This document shows positions 46,985-56,621 of a stretch of DNA of 64,000 bases, one piece after another. Location: assembly GCA_947494445.1 (NCBI GenBank), contig CANLVD010000010.1:62001-126000 (forward strand), given 5' to 3'. Each line of letters starts with the position of its first letter. Positions within the stretch are counted from its first letter, which is position 1. A program made the translations under genes and the position numbers. Below the pieces are notes generated by a model, which was not told where the DNA came from, did no database searches, and saw nothing but the letters and a program-made list of their open reading frames with translations. The DNA is from an uncultured Paracoccaceae bacterium (lineage in GTDB: Bacteria > Pseudomonadota > Alphaproteobacteria > Rhodobacterales > Rhodobacteraceae).

Positions 46985-47419
46985 ATGCGTTTTTTGACAA
47001 AAGCCACAGCCGCCGCAACCGTTGCCACATTGATGGCAGGGTCCGCCTTTGCCTCTACCATGCTTGAGACAAGTGTTCAGAAAAAGATGGAAGTGGTCGG
47101 CATCTCAGAGATGGAAGTGTCCGCTTCCGATCTGTCGCTCGATCAACTGGCCGAGATCAAGGTGATCCTTGACGGATCCGACACGACCGACATCAAAGAA
47201 GACCGGATCAAAACCGTGATCGGCAATCCCGATGAACCGGGCTTGTGGACCGGGTACAACTCTCTGGCCAACAATGTCGAAACCCAGCTTGAAGATCTCG
47301 GTTTCAGCTTTGATCCAGAGGTTCTGACAGTTGCTGAACTTGCCAAGATCAAGACGATCCTGGGCAGTGAAGACACGCAGGAACTCAAAAAAGAACGGGT
47401 CGAGACTGTTCTCAACTGA
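46985..47419 (+). CDS. Secreted protein with an internal duplication, function unknown
   Basis: 144 residues. A signal peptide (MRFLTKATAAATVATLMAGS, cleavage after AFA at about 23) marks it as periplasmic or secreted. The mature part holds two copies of a unit of about 47 residues (about 31-79 and 98-143) with shared pattern L-x2-L-A-x-I-K-x-I-L...K-x-(D/E)-R-(I/V)-x-T-V, linked by a GLWTGYNSL segment. It is acidic, with no cysteines. No family recognised. The ATG at 46985 was chosen for the signal peptide and the preceding AAAGGGAAA. Confidence 0.75.
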   Translation: MRFLTKATAAATVATLMAGSAFASTMLETSVQKKMEVVGISEMEVSASDLSLDQLAEIKVILDGSDTTDIKEDRIKTVIGNPDEPGLWTGYNSLANNVETQLEDLGFSFDPEVLTVAELAKIKTILGSEDTQELKKERVETVLN

Positions 47420-47463
47420 TCAGACGGCATCGCCTGGATCTGCGGCGATAGGTAACGAGTATT

Positions 47464-47496
47464 GCGGCCGTACCCCCAGGTGCGGCCGCGCCTTTT
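47464..47496 (+). terminator. Terminator after the duplicated secreted-protein gene
   Basis: An 11-bp stem, GCGGCCGTACC (47464-47474) with GGTGCGGCCGC (47479-47489), one G-T pair, loop CCCA, then GCC and four T. It lies 45 nt after the stop and just before the end of the convergent antiporter gene. Confidence 0.75.
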
Positions 47497-47499
47497 GCA

Positions 47500-48747
47500 T
47501 CAAAGCAGGTCTGGCTCCCGACCGAGCCGCTTGGCCAGCGGCGCGATGGTCAGTCCCTGAATGATGATCGAGAAGATCACCACCACATAGGTTGCCGTCA
47601 GGATCGGTGCCTTGTACTCGCTTTCGGGCAGCGACAGGGCCAGAGCCACAGAGATACCGCCCTTCAACCCACCCCAGGTCATGATCGGAATGACATCGCG
47701 GGGATAGGTCCTGAACGGTTTCAGCATCATGATCGGAACGGAGACGGCCACCAGACGGGCAACAAGGGCAAGGGCGATTGACATGACCCCTGCTGTGAAG
47801 GCCTCCACCGAGAAGGCCACGGCGAAGACCTCGATCCCGATGAGCAGGAACAGGACCGCATTCAGGATTTCATCGATCAATTGCCAGAAGATGTTCACAT
47901 GCTCGCGCGTGGTGGCGCTCATCCCGTGTTTCATGCCGACATCCCCGATCAGCAGACCGGCGACCACAGCCATGATGGGTCCCGAGACATGCAAATAGAC
48001 CGCCAGTTCATAGCCGCCAAAGGCCAGCCCCAGCGACAGCAGGACCTCCAGCGCATAATCATCAATGCGGCGCATCACGCGGAAGGTCAGCCAGCCGAGG
48101 ATCGCACCCAGTGCCGCACCGCCCACGGCTTCCTGAAAGAACAGCTTGGCAGCCCCTTCCAGCCCTGATCCATGGTGGTCATCAGACGGAAAGGCGAGAC
48201 CCACTAGGATCAGAAAGACAACATAACCCACGCCGTCATTGAACAGGCTTTCACCCGCGATCTTGGTTTCCAGCGATTTGCGCAGCTTGGCCTCTTTCAG
48301 GACCCCAAGAACGGCCACCGGATCGGTGGGAGAGATCAGTGCGCCGAAGACCAGTGCGACCAGAAGCGGCATGCCGGTGATCCACGAAAAGCCCGTGCCA
48401 GCGATCACCGTGCTCAGACCCACGCCGATGGTGGCCATCAGCGCAACGCTCCACCCTTGTGATTTCAGATCTTCGATCCGCACATGCAGGGCTCCTGCAA
48501 AGAGCAGCAATCCCAGCATGCCCTCCAGCAACGCCTCCGAGAATGCGATGTCCTGCACGACGGCGCGCATCTGCTCGGTCAGCATCAGGGAGGGTACAAC
48601 CAGATCGACGCACAGAAGACTGAGCGAGGCCAGAAGGGCCACCACCAGAATGCCGATGGCAGATGGCAGCTTGAGGAAGAAATAGTTCAACGCACCAAAG
48701 GCGCCCGCGAGGACGATCAGAAGCGAAGTGATTTGCAGGAAAGTCAT
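47500..48747 (-). CDS. CPA1-type Na+/H+ antiporter
   Basis: 415 residues with about 12 hydrophobic helices. [18 protein letters not shown] and [14 protein letters not shown] (the ion-binding Asn-Asp pair) are CPA1 hallmarks. It exchanges cytoplasmic Na+ or Li+, or K+, for H+ at the inner membrane, as suits a marine cell. The ATG at 48747 ([13 protein letters not shown]) starts directly with the first helix; an earlier in-frame start adds a non-helical stretch. It is divergent from the SDR gene with 70 bp between. Confidence 0.9.
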   Translation of the reverse strand: MTFLQITSLLIVLAGAFGALNYFFLKLPSAIGILVVALLASLSLLCVDLVVPSLMLTEQMRAVVQDIAFSEALLEGMLGLLLFAGALHVRIEDLKSQGWSVALMATIGVGLSTVIAGTGFSWITGMPLLVALVFGALISPTDPVAVLGVLKEAKLRKSLETKIAGESLFNDGVGYVVFLILVGLAFPSDDHHGSGLEGAAKLFFQEAVGGAALGAILGWLTFRVMRRIDDYALEVLLSLGLAFGGYELAVYLHVSGPIMAVVAGLLIGDVGMKHGMSATTREHVNIFWQLIDEILNAVLFLLIGIEVFAVAFSVEAFTAGVMSIALALVARLVAVSVPIMMLKPFRTYPRDVIPIMTWGGLKGGISVALALSLPESEYKAPILTATYVVVIFSIIIQGLTIAPLAKRLGREPDLL

Positions 48748-48817
48748 AAGCACGTCCTTGGCATTTGGCCCAAGCGCTATCATCTTGGCCGCAGGCATCA
48801 AAGGGGAGATCACTCAC

Positions 48818-49474
48818 ATGGGCAGAGCATTGGTGACCGGCGGCAACAGGGGCATTGGCGAGGCGATTGCCAAAGGGCTGGCCGATCTGGGTCATGAAGT
48901 GGTGATTGGCGCCCGGGATCTGGACGCCGGTCAGCAGGTTGCAGATGCCATTGGCGGGGAGGCCGTGAGCCTGGATCTCACAGATCTGGACAGCATCCGG
49001 CAAGCAGCACAGGCCGCTGGTCCGGTGGATATGCTGATCAACAACGCGGGTGTGCTGTTTCAGGGCTCGATGCTGGAGGACCCGGAAGGGTTTCAAACCT
49101 CTCTCGATGTGATGCTGACAGGGCCTTACCATCTGATCCGTCTGCTGTCCCCCGGCATGGCTACGCGCGGGTATGGACGGATCGTCAATGTCAGTTCCGG
49201 CTGGGGCGCGTTCGAGGAAGGGCTTGAAGGCCCCAATGCTTACGGCGTGGCCAAGGCGGGGCTGAATGCGCTGAGCAAGGCGCTGGTGCGCGATCTGCCG
49301 CCAAATGTGAAGGTCAATGCGATGTGCCCGGGATGGGTGCGGTCCCGCATGGGTGGCCCGCAGGCGTTTCGCTCGGTGGAAGAGGGAGCCGATACAGCGC
49401 TCTGGCTTGCCACCTTGCCTGATGACGGGCCAACGGGCGGATTCTTCAAGGACCGCAAGCCCAAGCCGTGGTGA
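48818..49474 (+). CDS. Short-chain dehydrogenase
   Basis: 218 residues. [12 protein letters not shown] (cofactor, about 7-18), [19 protein letters not shown] (catalytic serine) and YGVAKAG (Tyr-Lys) are present, and a short C-terminus ends [12 protein letters not shown]. This GxFFxD...W ending is typical of carbonyl-reductase-like members such as CBR1 relatives. The substrate is unknown. An AAGGGGAG site precedes the ATG at 48818. Repeat copy D follows the stop. Confidence 0.87.
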   Translation: MGRALVTGGNRGIGEAIAKGLADLGHEVVIGARDLDAGQQVADAIGGEAVSLDLTDLDSIRQAAQAAGPVDMLINNAGVLFQGSMLEDPEGFQTSLDVMLTGPYHLIRLLSPGMATRGYGRIVNVSSGWGAFEEGLEGPNAYGVAKAGLNALSKALVRDLPPNVKVNAMCPGWVRSRMGGPQAFRSVEEGADTALWLATLPDDGPTGGFFKDRKPKPW

Positions 49475-49502
49475 TGTTTGAGTATTTGGAGAAAATCGAA
49501 GA
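49475..49502 (+). repeat. Recurring intergenic element, short copy D
   Basis: TGTTTGAGTATTTGGAGAAA then ATCGAAG. It shares GAGTATTT-GGA-AAA-TCGAAG with copy C (27674-27703 extended) but lacks the GCCTCCGGCGG core. It fills the whole gap between the SDR and mazG stops. Confidence 0.35.
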
Positions 49503-50312
49503 TCAGTCTTCTGACTTGGCCTGATCCCACAGAGCATCCATCTCAGCCAGATCGGACGTGGCGGGCGTCTTGCCACGCTCCGTCAGCAAAGCCTCGATCC
49601 GCTTAAAACGCCGGGTGAACTTGGCATTGGTTGAGCGGATCGCCTCTTCGGGATCAATGTCAAGATGGCGTGCGAGGTTGGCCATAACGAACATCAGATC
49701 GCCGAATTCATCGACCTGATCAGCCTTGGACATCGTGTTTTGCGCAGCGACCAGCTCGCCTGCCTCTTCCACCAGTTTGTCGAGCACCTGGGTTGTTTCA
49801 GGCCAGTCAAATCCCACGCGGGCGGCGCGGTTCTGTAATTTGACCGCGCGCGTCATGCCGGGCAGGCCTGTGGCCACACCGTCCAAAGTGCCGCGCGTCT
49901 CGCGACCGGCCCGTTCGGCTGCCTTGATCTGCTCCCAGTCTCTTGTTTGCTGCGCGGCAGACTTGTTGCGGTCTTCCGCGCCAAAGACATGGGGGTGACG
50001 GCGCACCATCTTGTCGCTGATCCCGCGCACAACGTCATCAAAGCTGAATGCGTTTTCCTCAGATGCCATTTGCGCGTGATAGACCACCTGCAGGAGGAGA
50101 TCACCCAGCTCGTCCGACAGATCGCCCATGTCCTTGCGGGCGATGGCATCGGCCACCTCATAGGCTTCCTCGATTGTGTAGGGGGCAATGCTGTCGAAAT
50201 CCTGTTCGATGTCCCAGGGGCAGCCAGTGTCAGGGTCACGCAGGCGCGCCATGATGGTCAGGAGGCGTGGAATGCCGCCATCGGGGTCATTGATCAAAGG
50301 GTCTTCGGTCAT
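49503..50312 (-). CDS. mazG: Nucleoside triphosphate pyrophosphohydrolase
   Basis: 269 residues, two MazG domains. The first holds CPWDIEQDFDSIAPYTIEEAYEVADAI and DELGDLLLQVVYHAQ; the second holds EEAGELVAAQ and DEFGDLMFVMANLARH. The EExxE/D helices bind Mg2+. It removes aberrant or excess NTPs. The ATG at 50312 (MTEDPLIND) was preferred to an earlier start that overlaps the divergent gene. It faces the SDR gene. Confidence 0.93.
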   Translation of the reverse strand: MTEDPLINDPDGGIPRLLTIMARLRDPDTGCPWDIEQDFDSIAPYTIEEAYEVADAIARKDMGDLSDELGDLLLQVVYHAQMASEENAFSFDDVVRGISDKMVRRHPHVFGAEDRNKSAAQQTRDWEQIKAAERAGRETRGTLDGVATGLPGMTRAVKLQNRAARVGFDWPETTQVLDKLVEEAGELVAAQNTMSKADQVDEFGDLMFVMANLARHLDIDPEEAIRSTNAKFTRRFKRIEALLTERGKTPATSDLAEMDALWDQAKSED

Positions 50313-50410
50313 GAGCCCAGCGTTACCGTGTCGCGGAGCATTGGAAAAGGGCTGATTGCATCCCCGCCCGGGCTTTGGGACAAGGGGGCAGACCAGAGCG
50401 GAGGCAACAG

Positions 50411-51571
50411 ATGTCACGGATCGCAAGCATAGAGGCAATTGGTGCGGAACTGACCGGGTGGCGGCAACACCTGCACAGCATTCCCGAATTGCAGTTCGAC
50501 TGCTTCAGGACGTCAGCCTTTGTTGCTGAGAAATTGCGGTCTTTCGGTGTCGATGAAGTGGTTGAAGGCATGGCCACATCCGGCGTGGTTGCGGTGATCA
50601 ATGGCAAAGGTCCCGGCATCACGACCGGTCTGCGTGCCGATATGGATGCCCTGCCAATCGAGGAACTGCGCGATCTGCCGTATCGCTCGACCGTGCCGGG
50701 CGTGATGCATGCTTGCGGTCACGATGGGCACACGACCATGTTGCTGGGCGCTGCCAAGCATCTGGCGGAGACCCGGAATTTTGCGGGCCGTGCCGTGCTG
50801 ATCTTCCAGCCTGCTGAAGAGGGCGGCGGCGGGGCCGATGTGATGTGCCGCGAAGGGTTGATGACGCGTTTCGGGATCGAGCGGGTCTTTGCGTTGCACA
50901 ATTGGCCGGGCATGGAGGCCGGGCGGATCGAGACCCGGGCGGGACCTGCCATGGCCGCCTCGGACGCGTTCGATGTGATTGTGACCGGCACGGGTGCGCA
51001 TGCGGCGCAACCTCATAACGGGCGCGATCCGATCTTTGCCGCGACCGCGATGGTACAGGCCCTGCAAACAATCGTGTCTCGCACGCTGGATCCGGTCAAA
51101 CCGGCGGTTCTGTCGGTGACGCAGTTTCAATCCGGCAGCGCCTATAATGTGATCCCCGATGAGGCTCGGTTTTCAGGCACGTTCCGCAGTCTCGATGACG
51201 AGGTGCGGGCACAGCTTCTGCGTCGCCTGGAGGAGGTCGTCTCGGCTGTCGCGCGGGCCAATGGCGTGAGGGCGGACGTGATCCATCACCCGGGCTATCC
51301 GGTGACGGTCAATGATGCGGATGCGGCCGGGTTTGCCATGGATGTGGCCGAAAGCCTGGTCGGGACCGGCAACATCGAGCGCAATCGCCTGCCCGAGATG
51401 GGGGCGGAGGATTTTGCCTACATGCTGGAACAGGTGCCTGGCGCCTATGTCTTTTTGGGGCAGGGTGAAAGCGCTGGGCTGCACCACCCTCGTTATGACT
51501 TCAATGACAAGATCCTGACGCTCGGGGCCAGCTATCTGGCACGTCTGGTCGAGGAGGCGCGTCCTTTCTGA
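50411..51571 (+). CDS. M20-family amidohydrolase (hippurate/N-acyl amino acid type)
   Basis: 386 residues. RADMDALPIEE, HACGHDGHTTMLLGAAKHL, FQPAEEGGGGADVM, HNWPG and the late EMGAEDFAYMLE are the metal-binding and family motifs of the M20D group (HipO, AmaA, IAA-amino acid hydrolases). It releases a carboxylic acid from N-acylated amino acids; the substrate is not fixed by sequence. The ATG at 50411 has a GGAGG site 6 nt upstream. Repeat copy B lies 22 nt after its stop. Confidence 0.92.
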   Translation: MSRIASIEAIGAELTGWRQHLHSIPELQFDCFRTSAFVAEKLRSFGVDEVVEGMATSGVVAVINGKGPGITTGLRADMDALPIEELRDLPYRSTVPGVMHACGHDGHTTMLLGAAKHLAETRNFAGRAVLIFQPAEEGGGGADVMCREGLMTRFGIERVFALHNWPGMEAGRIETRAGPAMAASDAFDVIVTGTGAHAAQPHNGRDPIFAATAMVQALQTIVSRTLDPVKPAVLSVTQFQSGSAYNVIPDEARFSGTFRSLDDEVRAQLLRRLEEVVSAVARANGVRADVIHHPGYPVTVNDADAAGFAMDVAESLVGTGNIERNRLPEMGAEDFAYMLEQVPGAYVFLGQGESAGLHHPRYDFNDKILTLGASYLARLVEEARPF

Positions 51572-51592
51572 GGGGCGCGCTTGAGGCCGATA

Positions 51593-51627
51593 TGCGCCTC
51601 CGGCGGGGATATTTCTGCCAAGAAGTG
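51593..51627 (+). repeat. Recurring intergenic element, copy B
   Basis: 35 nt, the inverse of copy A (45020-45054) with one difference. The core is GCGCCTCCGGCGGGGATATT. It sits 3' to the M20 gene in the same direction. CTCC with GGGG can form a short stem before TATTT. Confidence 0.6.
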
Positions 51628-51679
51628 AAGGTGTATCCCTGCATTTACAAAGTGGCGAGGGCGGCGTATGGGCGGGTTC

Positions 51680-52810
51680 ATGACAACACATTTCGGATTT
51701 GAAATCGCGGCCACCGACGGGCGCGCCCGGCAGGGTCGGGTCAGAACGCCGCGCGGTGACATCGCGACACCTGCCTTCATGCCTGTGGGGACCGCGGCCA
51801 CCGTCAAGGCGATGATGCCGGCCTCGGTGCGGGAAACCGGTGCGGATATCCTCTTGGGCAACACCTATCATCTGATGTTGCGCCCCGGCGCCGAGCGGAT
51901 CGACCGGCTGGGCGGTTTGCACAAGTTCATGAACTGGGAACGGCCGATCCTGACGGATTCAGGCGGATTTCAGGTCATGAGCCTCACAGGATTGCGCAAG
52001 TTGACCGAAGAGGGCGTGAAGTTCCGAAGCCATGTGGACGGGACGGAATTCAACCTCACGCCCGAGCGGTCCATGGAGATCCAGCGGCTTCTGGGCTCTG
52101 ACATCGTGATGTGTTTTGACGAATGCACGCCGCACCCTGCCGAAAAGGATGTGGCGGCCAGATCCATGGCGCTGTCGATGCGCTGGGCGGATCGTTCGAA
52201 ATCAGCCTTTGGCGACCGGCCCGGATATGCGCTGTTCGGCATCCAGCAGGGCAGTGTCTATCCCGATTTGCGGGCGGAAAGTGCTGAAGCGCTGACCGGC
52301 ATCGGCTTTGACGGCTATGCCATCGGTGGGCTGGCCGTGGGTGAAGGGCAGGAGGCCATGTTTGGTGTCCTTGACTATGCGCCCGGGCAGTTGCCCCATG
52401 ACAAGCCACGCTACCTGATGGGCGTGGGCAAGCCCGATGACATTGTCGGTGCCGTGCTGCGCGGCGTGGATATGTTTGATTGCGTGCTGCCCTCGCGCTC
52501 AGGCAGGACAGGACAGGCGTTCACCAGACGCGGGCAGGTCAACATCAAGAACGCCCGCCACGCCGATGACCCCCGTCCGCTGGATGCAGAATGTGCCTGC
52601 CCGGCATGCAGGAATTACAGCCGGGCCTATCTGCACCATGTGTTCAAGGCGCAGGAGATCATCTCGTCCATGCTGATGACCTGGCACAATCTGCAATACT
52701 ATCAGGACCTGATGGCCGGGCTTCGCGGGGCGATTGCAAATCAGACATTGGATGCATTTGTTGCAGGTTTTCACGACAAACGCGGGCAGGGCGATGTCGA
52801 TCCATTGTAA
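51680..52810 (+). CDS. tgt: Queuine tRNA-ribosyltransferase
   Basis: 376 residues. It swaps guanine 34 of GUN anticodons for preQ1. [15 protein letters not shown], the active-site [47 protein letters not shown] and the zinc site [16 protein letters not shown] are all normal. The ATG at 51680 (MTTHFGFE) suits the family; an ATG 12 nt earlier is possible. Confidence 0.96.
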   Translation: MTTHFGFEIAATDGRARQGRVRTPRGDIATPAFMPVGTAATVKAMMPASVRETGADILLGNTYHLMLRPGAERIDRLGGLHKFMNWERPILTDSGGFQVMSLTGLRKLTEEGVKFRSHVDGTEFNLTPERSMEIQRLLGSDIVMCFDECTPHPAEKDVAARSMALSMRWADRSKSAFGDRPGYALFGIQQGSVYPDLRAESAEALTGIGFDGYAIGGLAVGEGQEAMFGVLDYAPGQLPHDKPRYLMGVGKPDDIVGAVLRGVDMFDCVLPSRSGRTGQAFTRRGQVNIKNARHADDPRPLDAECACPACRNYSRAYLHHVFKAQEIISSMLMTWHNLQYYQDLMAGLRGAIANQTLDAFVAGFHDKRGQGDVDPL

Positions 52811-52882
52811 TCTCCACAGTTCCGCCTTGCTCCTGCCTTTGGCACAAGCGTAGCATCACCCGAAAGCGACTCAGCCGGGGCG

Positions 52883-52918
52883 GTCACTTGAAACAGTCCT
52901 GACCCGGACCCAAGTGAC
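52883..52918 (+). promoter_or_regulatory. Inverted repeat in the lon leader
   Basis: GTCACTTG (52883-52890) and CAAGTGAC (52911-52918) are exact inverse copies. A second stem, GTCC/GGAC, lies inside. CTTGAA (52887-52892) also matches the -35 of heat-shock RpoH promoters in alphaproteobacteria, but no good -10 is seen 17 nt later. It lies about 75 nt before the lon ATG and could be an operator or an RNA stem. Confidence 0.45.
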
Positions 52919-52993
52919 ACAAACGGATGGGAGTTCGCACATGGTCGCCGGATGAACCGGGGCCTGCCGGACTTGCCGGAAAGGACCAGTATT

Positions 52994-55402
52994 ATGACAG
53001 AGACGAGCAGCGTCACTTACCCCGTACTTCCCCTGCGCGACATCGTTGTGTTTCCAAACATGATCGTGCCGCTTTTCGTGGGACGGGACAAATCGGTCAA
53101 GGCGCTTGAAGAAGTGATGAAGGACGACAAGCAGATCCTGCTGTCCTCCCAGATCGACGCGAGTGAGGAAGATCCCGAGATCGAAGGGATTTACGCCACA
53201 GGCGTACTTGCCAATGTATTGCAATTGCTGAAACTTCCCGATGGCACGGTCAAGGTGCTGGTCGAGGGGCGCAAACGAGCCAAGATCACGCATTTCCTTG
53301 AGAATGACGATTTCTTCGAGGCCGAAGCCGACCTGATCGAGGAAGAGATTGGCGATGAAGAGGCGGTTGAGGCGCTCACCCGCTCGGTTGTCGATGAATT
53401 TACCCGCTATTCCAAACTGAACAAGAATGTGCCCGAAGAGGCGCAGACAGCCGTGGAAGAGGCCGAAGGTGCCGGCAAACTGGCAGATACGATTGCCGGC
53501 CATCTTGGCGTGCGCCTGGAAGAAAAGCAGGATCTGCTTGAGACCCCGGACATTTCCCAGCGGCTGGAGAAGATCTATGGCCTGATGCAGGGCGAGATGT
53601 CTGTGCTGCAGGTCGAGAAAAAGATCAAATCCCGGGTCAAGACCCAGATGGAGCGCACCCAGCGCGAGTATTATCTGAATGAGCAGATGAAGGCCATTCA
53701 GAAGGAACTTGGCGACGGGGAGCAGGGTCAGGATGACGCCAGCGAATACGACACCAAGATCGCCGAGACCAAGCTGAGCAAAGAGGCCAAGGAAAAGGCC
53801 GAGGCCGAGCTGAAAAAACTGCGCAACATGAGCCCGATGTCCGCAGAGGCCACGGTCGTGCGCAACTATCTCGACTGGATGCTGTCGATCCCCTGGGGCA
53901 AGAAAACCCGGGTCAAGAAGGATCTGGGCAACGCGCAGAAGATCCTCGATGCCGATCACCACGGGCTTGAGAAGGTCAAGGAGCGGATTGTTGAGTTTTT
54001 GGCAGTTCAGCAGCGCTCGGCCAAGCTCAAAGGCCCGATCCTGTGCCTTGTCGGCCCTCCCGGTGTGGGTAAAACCTCGCTGGGCAAGTCTGTTGCCAAG
54101 GCCACGGGGCGCGAGTTCATTCGCATCTCGCTGGGCGGTGTGCGCGACGAGTCCGAAATTCGCGGTCACCGGCGGACTTACATTGGCTCGATGCCCGGCA
54201 AGATCATCCAGTCGATGAAGAAGGCCAAATCGACCAATCCGCTGATCCTCTTGGATGAGATCGACAAGATGGGTCAGGATTTCCGGGGCGACCCAGCGTC
54301 GGCCATGCTTGAGGTGCTTGATCCTGAACAGAACAACACCTTCATGGACCACTATCTTGAGGTCGAATATGACCTCTCGAACGTGCTGTTCCTGACGACA
54401 GCGAACTCCTACAACATGCCGCGTCCACTTCTGGACCGGATGGAGATCATTTCGCTCTCTGGCTACACCGAGGATGAGAAATCCGAGATTGCGCGCAAGC
54501 ACCTGCTGGCCAAGCAGCTCAAAGGGCACGGCCTGAAGGAGCATGAGTTCGACCTCACGCCCGAGGCACTGACCGAGATCATCCGTCTTTACACGCGTGA
54601 AGCAGGCGTGCGGAACCTTGAGCGGGAACTGGCCAAGCTGTGCCGCAAGGCGGTCACTCTGATCGTCAAAGGCGAGGCCGAAAAGGTCACAGTTACTCCG
54701 GAAAACCTTGAGGAATTCCTCGGCGTCAAACGCTTCAAATACGGGCTGGCCGAGGAAGAGGATGCCGTTGGCGTCACCACAGGTCTGGCCTGGACCGAAG
54801 TGGGTGGCGATCTCTTGTCGATCGAGGCGCTGCGCCTTCCGGGCAAGGGCAGGATGAAGACCACCGGCAAGCTGGGCGATGTGATGAAGGAAAGCATCGA
54901 TGCAGCCGCATCCTACGTGCGCTCCAAATCCACCGATCTGGGACTGGAACCACCGTTGTTCGACAAGGTCGACATCCACGTGCACGTGCCCGAAGGGGCC
55001 ACACCCAAGGATGGCCCGTCTGCGGGCATCGCGATGGTGACGTCTATCGTATCGGTGCTCACCGGCATCCCCGTGCGCCGCGACGTTGCGATGACGGGAG
55101 AGGTGACGCTGCGCGGCAACGTATTGCCCATCGGAGGGCTTAAGGAAAAGCTGCTTGCGGCTCTGCGCGGCGGGATCACCACGGTCCTGATTCCGAAGGA
55201 TAACGTCAAGGATCTGCGCGACATTCCAGACAATGTGAAGGATGGCGTGGAACTGATCCCGGTCGGCAATGTCACGGAAGTGCTGAAGGTGGCACTCACC
55301 CGCGAGCCAGAGCCCATCGAATGGGATGAGGAGGCCGCAGCAGCAGCCTCCGCCGCAGCCAGCACCGGCGCGGAGGCATCATCGGCCACCACGACGCACT
55401 GA
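52994..55402 (+). CDS. lon: ATP-dependent Lon protease
   Basis: 802 residues, full length. The N-terminal substrate domain (VLPLRDIVVFPNMIVPLFVGR) is followed by the AAA+ module with Walker A GPPGVGKT (about 355-362) and Walker B LILLDEIDKM. The protease domain has catalytic Ser676 in KDGPSAGIAM and a Lys about 43 residues later. It degrades misfolded and short-lived regulatory proteins, including CcrM- and CtrA-pathway factors in alphaproteobacteria. The C-terminus is an alanine-rich tail. The ATG at 52994 gives the usual MTE... start. A terminator follows. Confidence 0.97.
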   Translation: MTETSSVTYPVLPLRDIVVFPNMIVPLFVGRDKSVKALEEVMKDDKQILLSSQIDASEEDPEIEGIYATGVLANVLQLLKLPDGTVKVLVEGRKRAKITHFLENDDFFEAEADLIEEEIGDEEAVEALTRSVVDEFTRYSKLNKNVPEEAQTAVEEAEGAGKLADTIAGHLGVRLEEKQDLLETPDISQRLEKIYGLMQGEMSVLQVEKKIKSRVKTQMERTQREYYLNEQMKAIQKELGDGEQGQDDASEYDTKIAETKLSKEAKEKAEAELKKLRNMSPMSAEATVVRNYLDWMLSIPWGKKTRVKKDLGNAQKILDADHHGLEKVKERIVEFLAVQQRSAKLKGPILCLVGPPGVGKTSLGKSVAKATGREFIRISLGGVRDESEIRGHRRTYIGSMPGKIIQSMKKAKSTNPLILLDEIDKMGQDFRGDPASAMLEVLDPEQNNTFMDHYLEVEYDLSNVLFLTTANSYNMPRPLLDRMEIISLSGYTEDEKSEIARKHLLAKQLKGHGLKEHEFDLTPEALTEIIRLYTREAGVRNLERELAKLCRKAVTLIVKGEAEKVTVTPENLEEFLGVKRFKYGLAEEEDAVGVTTGLAWTEVGGDLLSIEALRLPGKGRMKTTGKLGDVMKESIDAAASYVRSKSTDLGLEPPLFDKVDIHVHVPEGATPKDGPSAGIAMVTSIVSVLTGIPVRRDVAMTGEVTLRGNVLPIGGLKEKLLAALRGGITTVLIPKDNVKDLRDIPDNVKDGVELIPVGNVTEVLKVALTREPEPIEWDEEAAAAASAAASTGAEASSATTTH

Positions 55403-55422
55403 TCTATCGACTATGACACTTC

Positions 55423-55451
55423 AAAGCGCCCCGAAACAGGGGCGCTTTTTT
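55423..55451 (+). terminator. Terminator after lon
   Basis: AGCGCCCC (55425-55432), loop GAAACA, GGGGCGCT (55439-55446), then six T. It lies about 20 nt after the lon stop. The stem and loop are nearly the same as in the terminator at 59971-59998. Confidence 0.92.
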
Positions 55452-55604
55452 CGTGGGACATCGGGGTGCGATCGGTCAACTCTTGATCTGCAAATTGAGT
55501 TGGCTGTTTGGCAAGTCCCGTTGGCAGGTTTGATCCCAAAGTAACGGATACTGAGCGGTTCATGAGTGAGCTCTACAGCGGGGGCGGCGTTTTTCACTCG
55601 CAGC

Positions 55605-56339
55605 CTAGCTTTGAGGATGCTTTTTGTCAGCACCACTGCGCACCATCATAACGTGGTCGGAACGCACTTGGCTTCCAAGACCGCCCGCACTCAGTCGCAG
55701 ATGCGATCCATTTTCTGCCGTGATCAGAAGGGGATCCATCTCATCACTTTCCAGACGCTGGGTGATGTCAGTCATATCCCACGGGCCTGTCAGCCAATCC
55801 AATGCGTATTCGTTCAGTTGGGTGGCCAGATCGCAGGCGTGTTTCTCGGCGTCCTCACTAGTTTCCACACGCCAAATTGATTGATACTCCCATCCCCACC
55901 GCCCTTTTTTCATCGGAGGCGCCTCGGCTGGGCACAAAACGCCACGAACAGGCATTTGCTGTTCATCTGGTCGGGGGCCATTCGGACCGACCTTTATGTG
56001 CTCCTTGTGAAATTGGCTGTTCAACGCGCTGTATCTCGCCAGGGAAACCCCGACGCGGACTGTGAACGAAGCGGTAGTGCACCGGTCAGTCAGGGCACGG
56101 TAAGTCGAGTATGTGGATAGGCAGATTATTGCGATCCGTCCGTTGTGATGACGCCAGAGACGCGACGGTGTCCCATCCGTAAAACCGACTTCACGCAAAA
56201 GCGGAAGAACGTACCGCTTGAACGCTGCGCGCGTGTCTTTAGCCGCTACTGTAATGCTAGATCCTCGTCTTTTGAGAAGTTTAGCAGAGAGTAGTCCCTG
56301 AGTTTGGGTCGCGCAAAGAATTTGATGTGTGTTTCCCAA
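55605..56339 (-). CDS. Unrecognised protein, faintly DUF4304-like
   Basis: 244 residues as drawn, but the first 35 may not be translated since no ribosome site is obvious. From about residue 33, DTRAAFKRYVLPLLREVGFT...RLWRHHNGRIAIICL resembles the start of DUF4304 proteins, and WRVETSEDAEKHACDLATQLNEYALDWLTG their C-terminal half. The coding DNA is visibly less G+C-rich than its neighbours, and the gene stands alone between the lon terminator and a pseudogene remnant, suggesting later arrival. Function unknown. Confidence 0.5.
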   Translation of the reverse strand: MGNTHQILCATQTQGLLSAKLLKRRGSSITVAAKDTRAAFKRYVLPLLREVGFTDGTPSRLWRHHNGRIAIICLSTYSTYRALTDRCTTASFTVRVGVSLARYSALNSQFHKEHIKVGPNGPRPDEQQMPVRGVLCPAEAPPMKKGRWGWEYQSIWRVETSEDAEKHACDLATQLNEYALDWLTGPWDMTDITQRLESDEMDPLLITAENGSHLRLSAGGLGSQVRSDHVMMVRSGADKKHPQS

Positions 56340-56498
56340 GTGGCCGATGGTCGGTGTTTTGAAAGTGACAGCGCCTGCGGGCGATGCAAACGCTCCCGGC
56401 AGATAACCAGATTGCTGACAAGGATGTTCTTCCAGACCCTAACTTAGAATGATTTGTCAGAACGCGGATAAGAACCGCTACAGCTGGGTCGGTTTGAA

Positions 56499-56621
56499 TT
56501 ACTCGATCCACTGAGCATTTGGATCCGTAACCTTGAGCAGATCTATGCCGGGCTCGTCTATGATCGCACCGGGTTGAAACCTTGCCTCCCGAAGACGGGT
56601 TTGAATGACGTCCAGGTCCCC
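56499..56621 (-). pseudogene. C-terminal remnant of a glyoxalase/VOC-superfamily gene
   Basis: Directly after the methyltransferase stop (minus strand) the frame reads DLDVIQTRLREARFQPGAI, then DEPGIDLLKVTDPNAQWIE and a stop. Helix-then-strand order with the closing D-P-(N/D)-x-x-W-I-E is the usual C-terminus of a VOC domain. The first two thirds of a normal 120-residue domain are missing, replaced by the methyltransferase gene. No start codon is present, so this is a deletion scar. Confidence 0.65.

Noticed and set aside
52871-54985. A 704-residue open frame on the minus strand opposite lon
   Set aside because: Same effect as above; the lon frame has all its catalytic motifs and the antisense product matches nothing.
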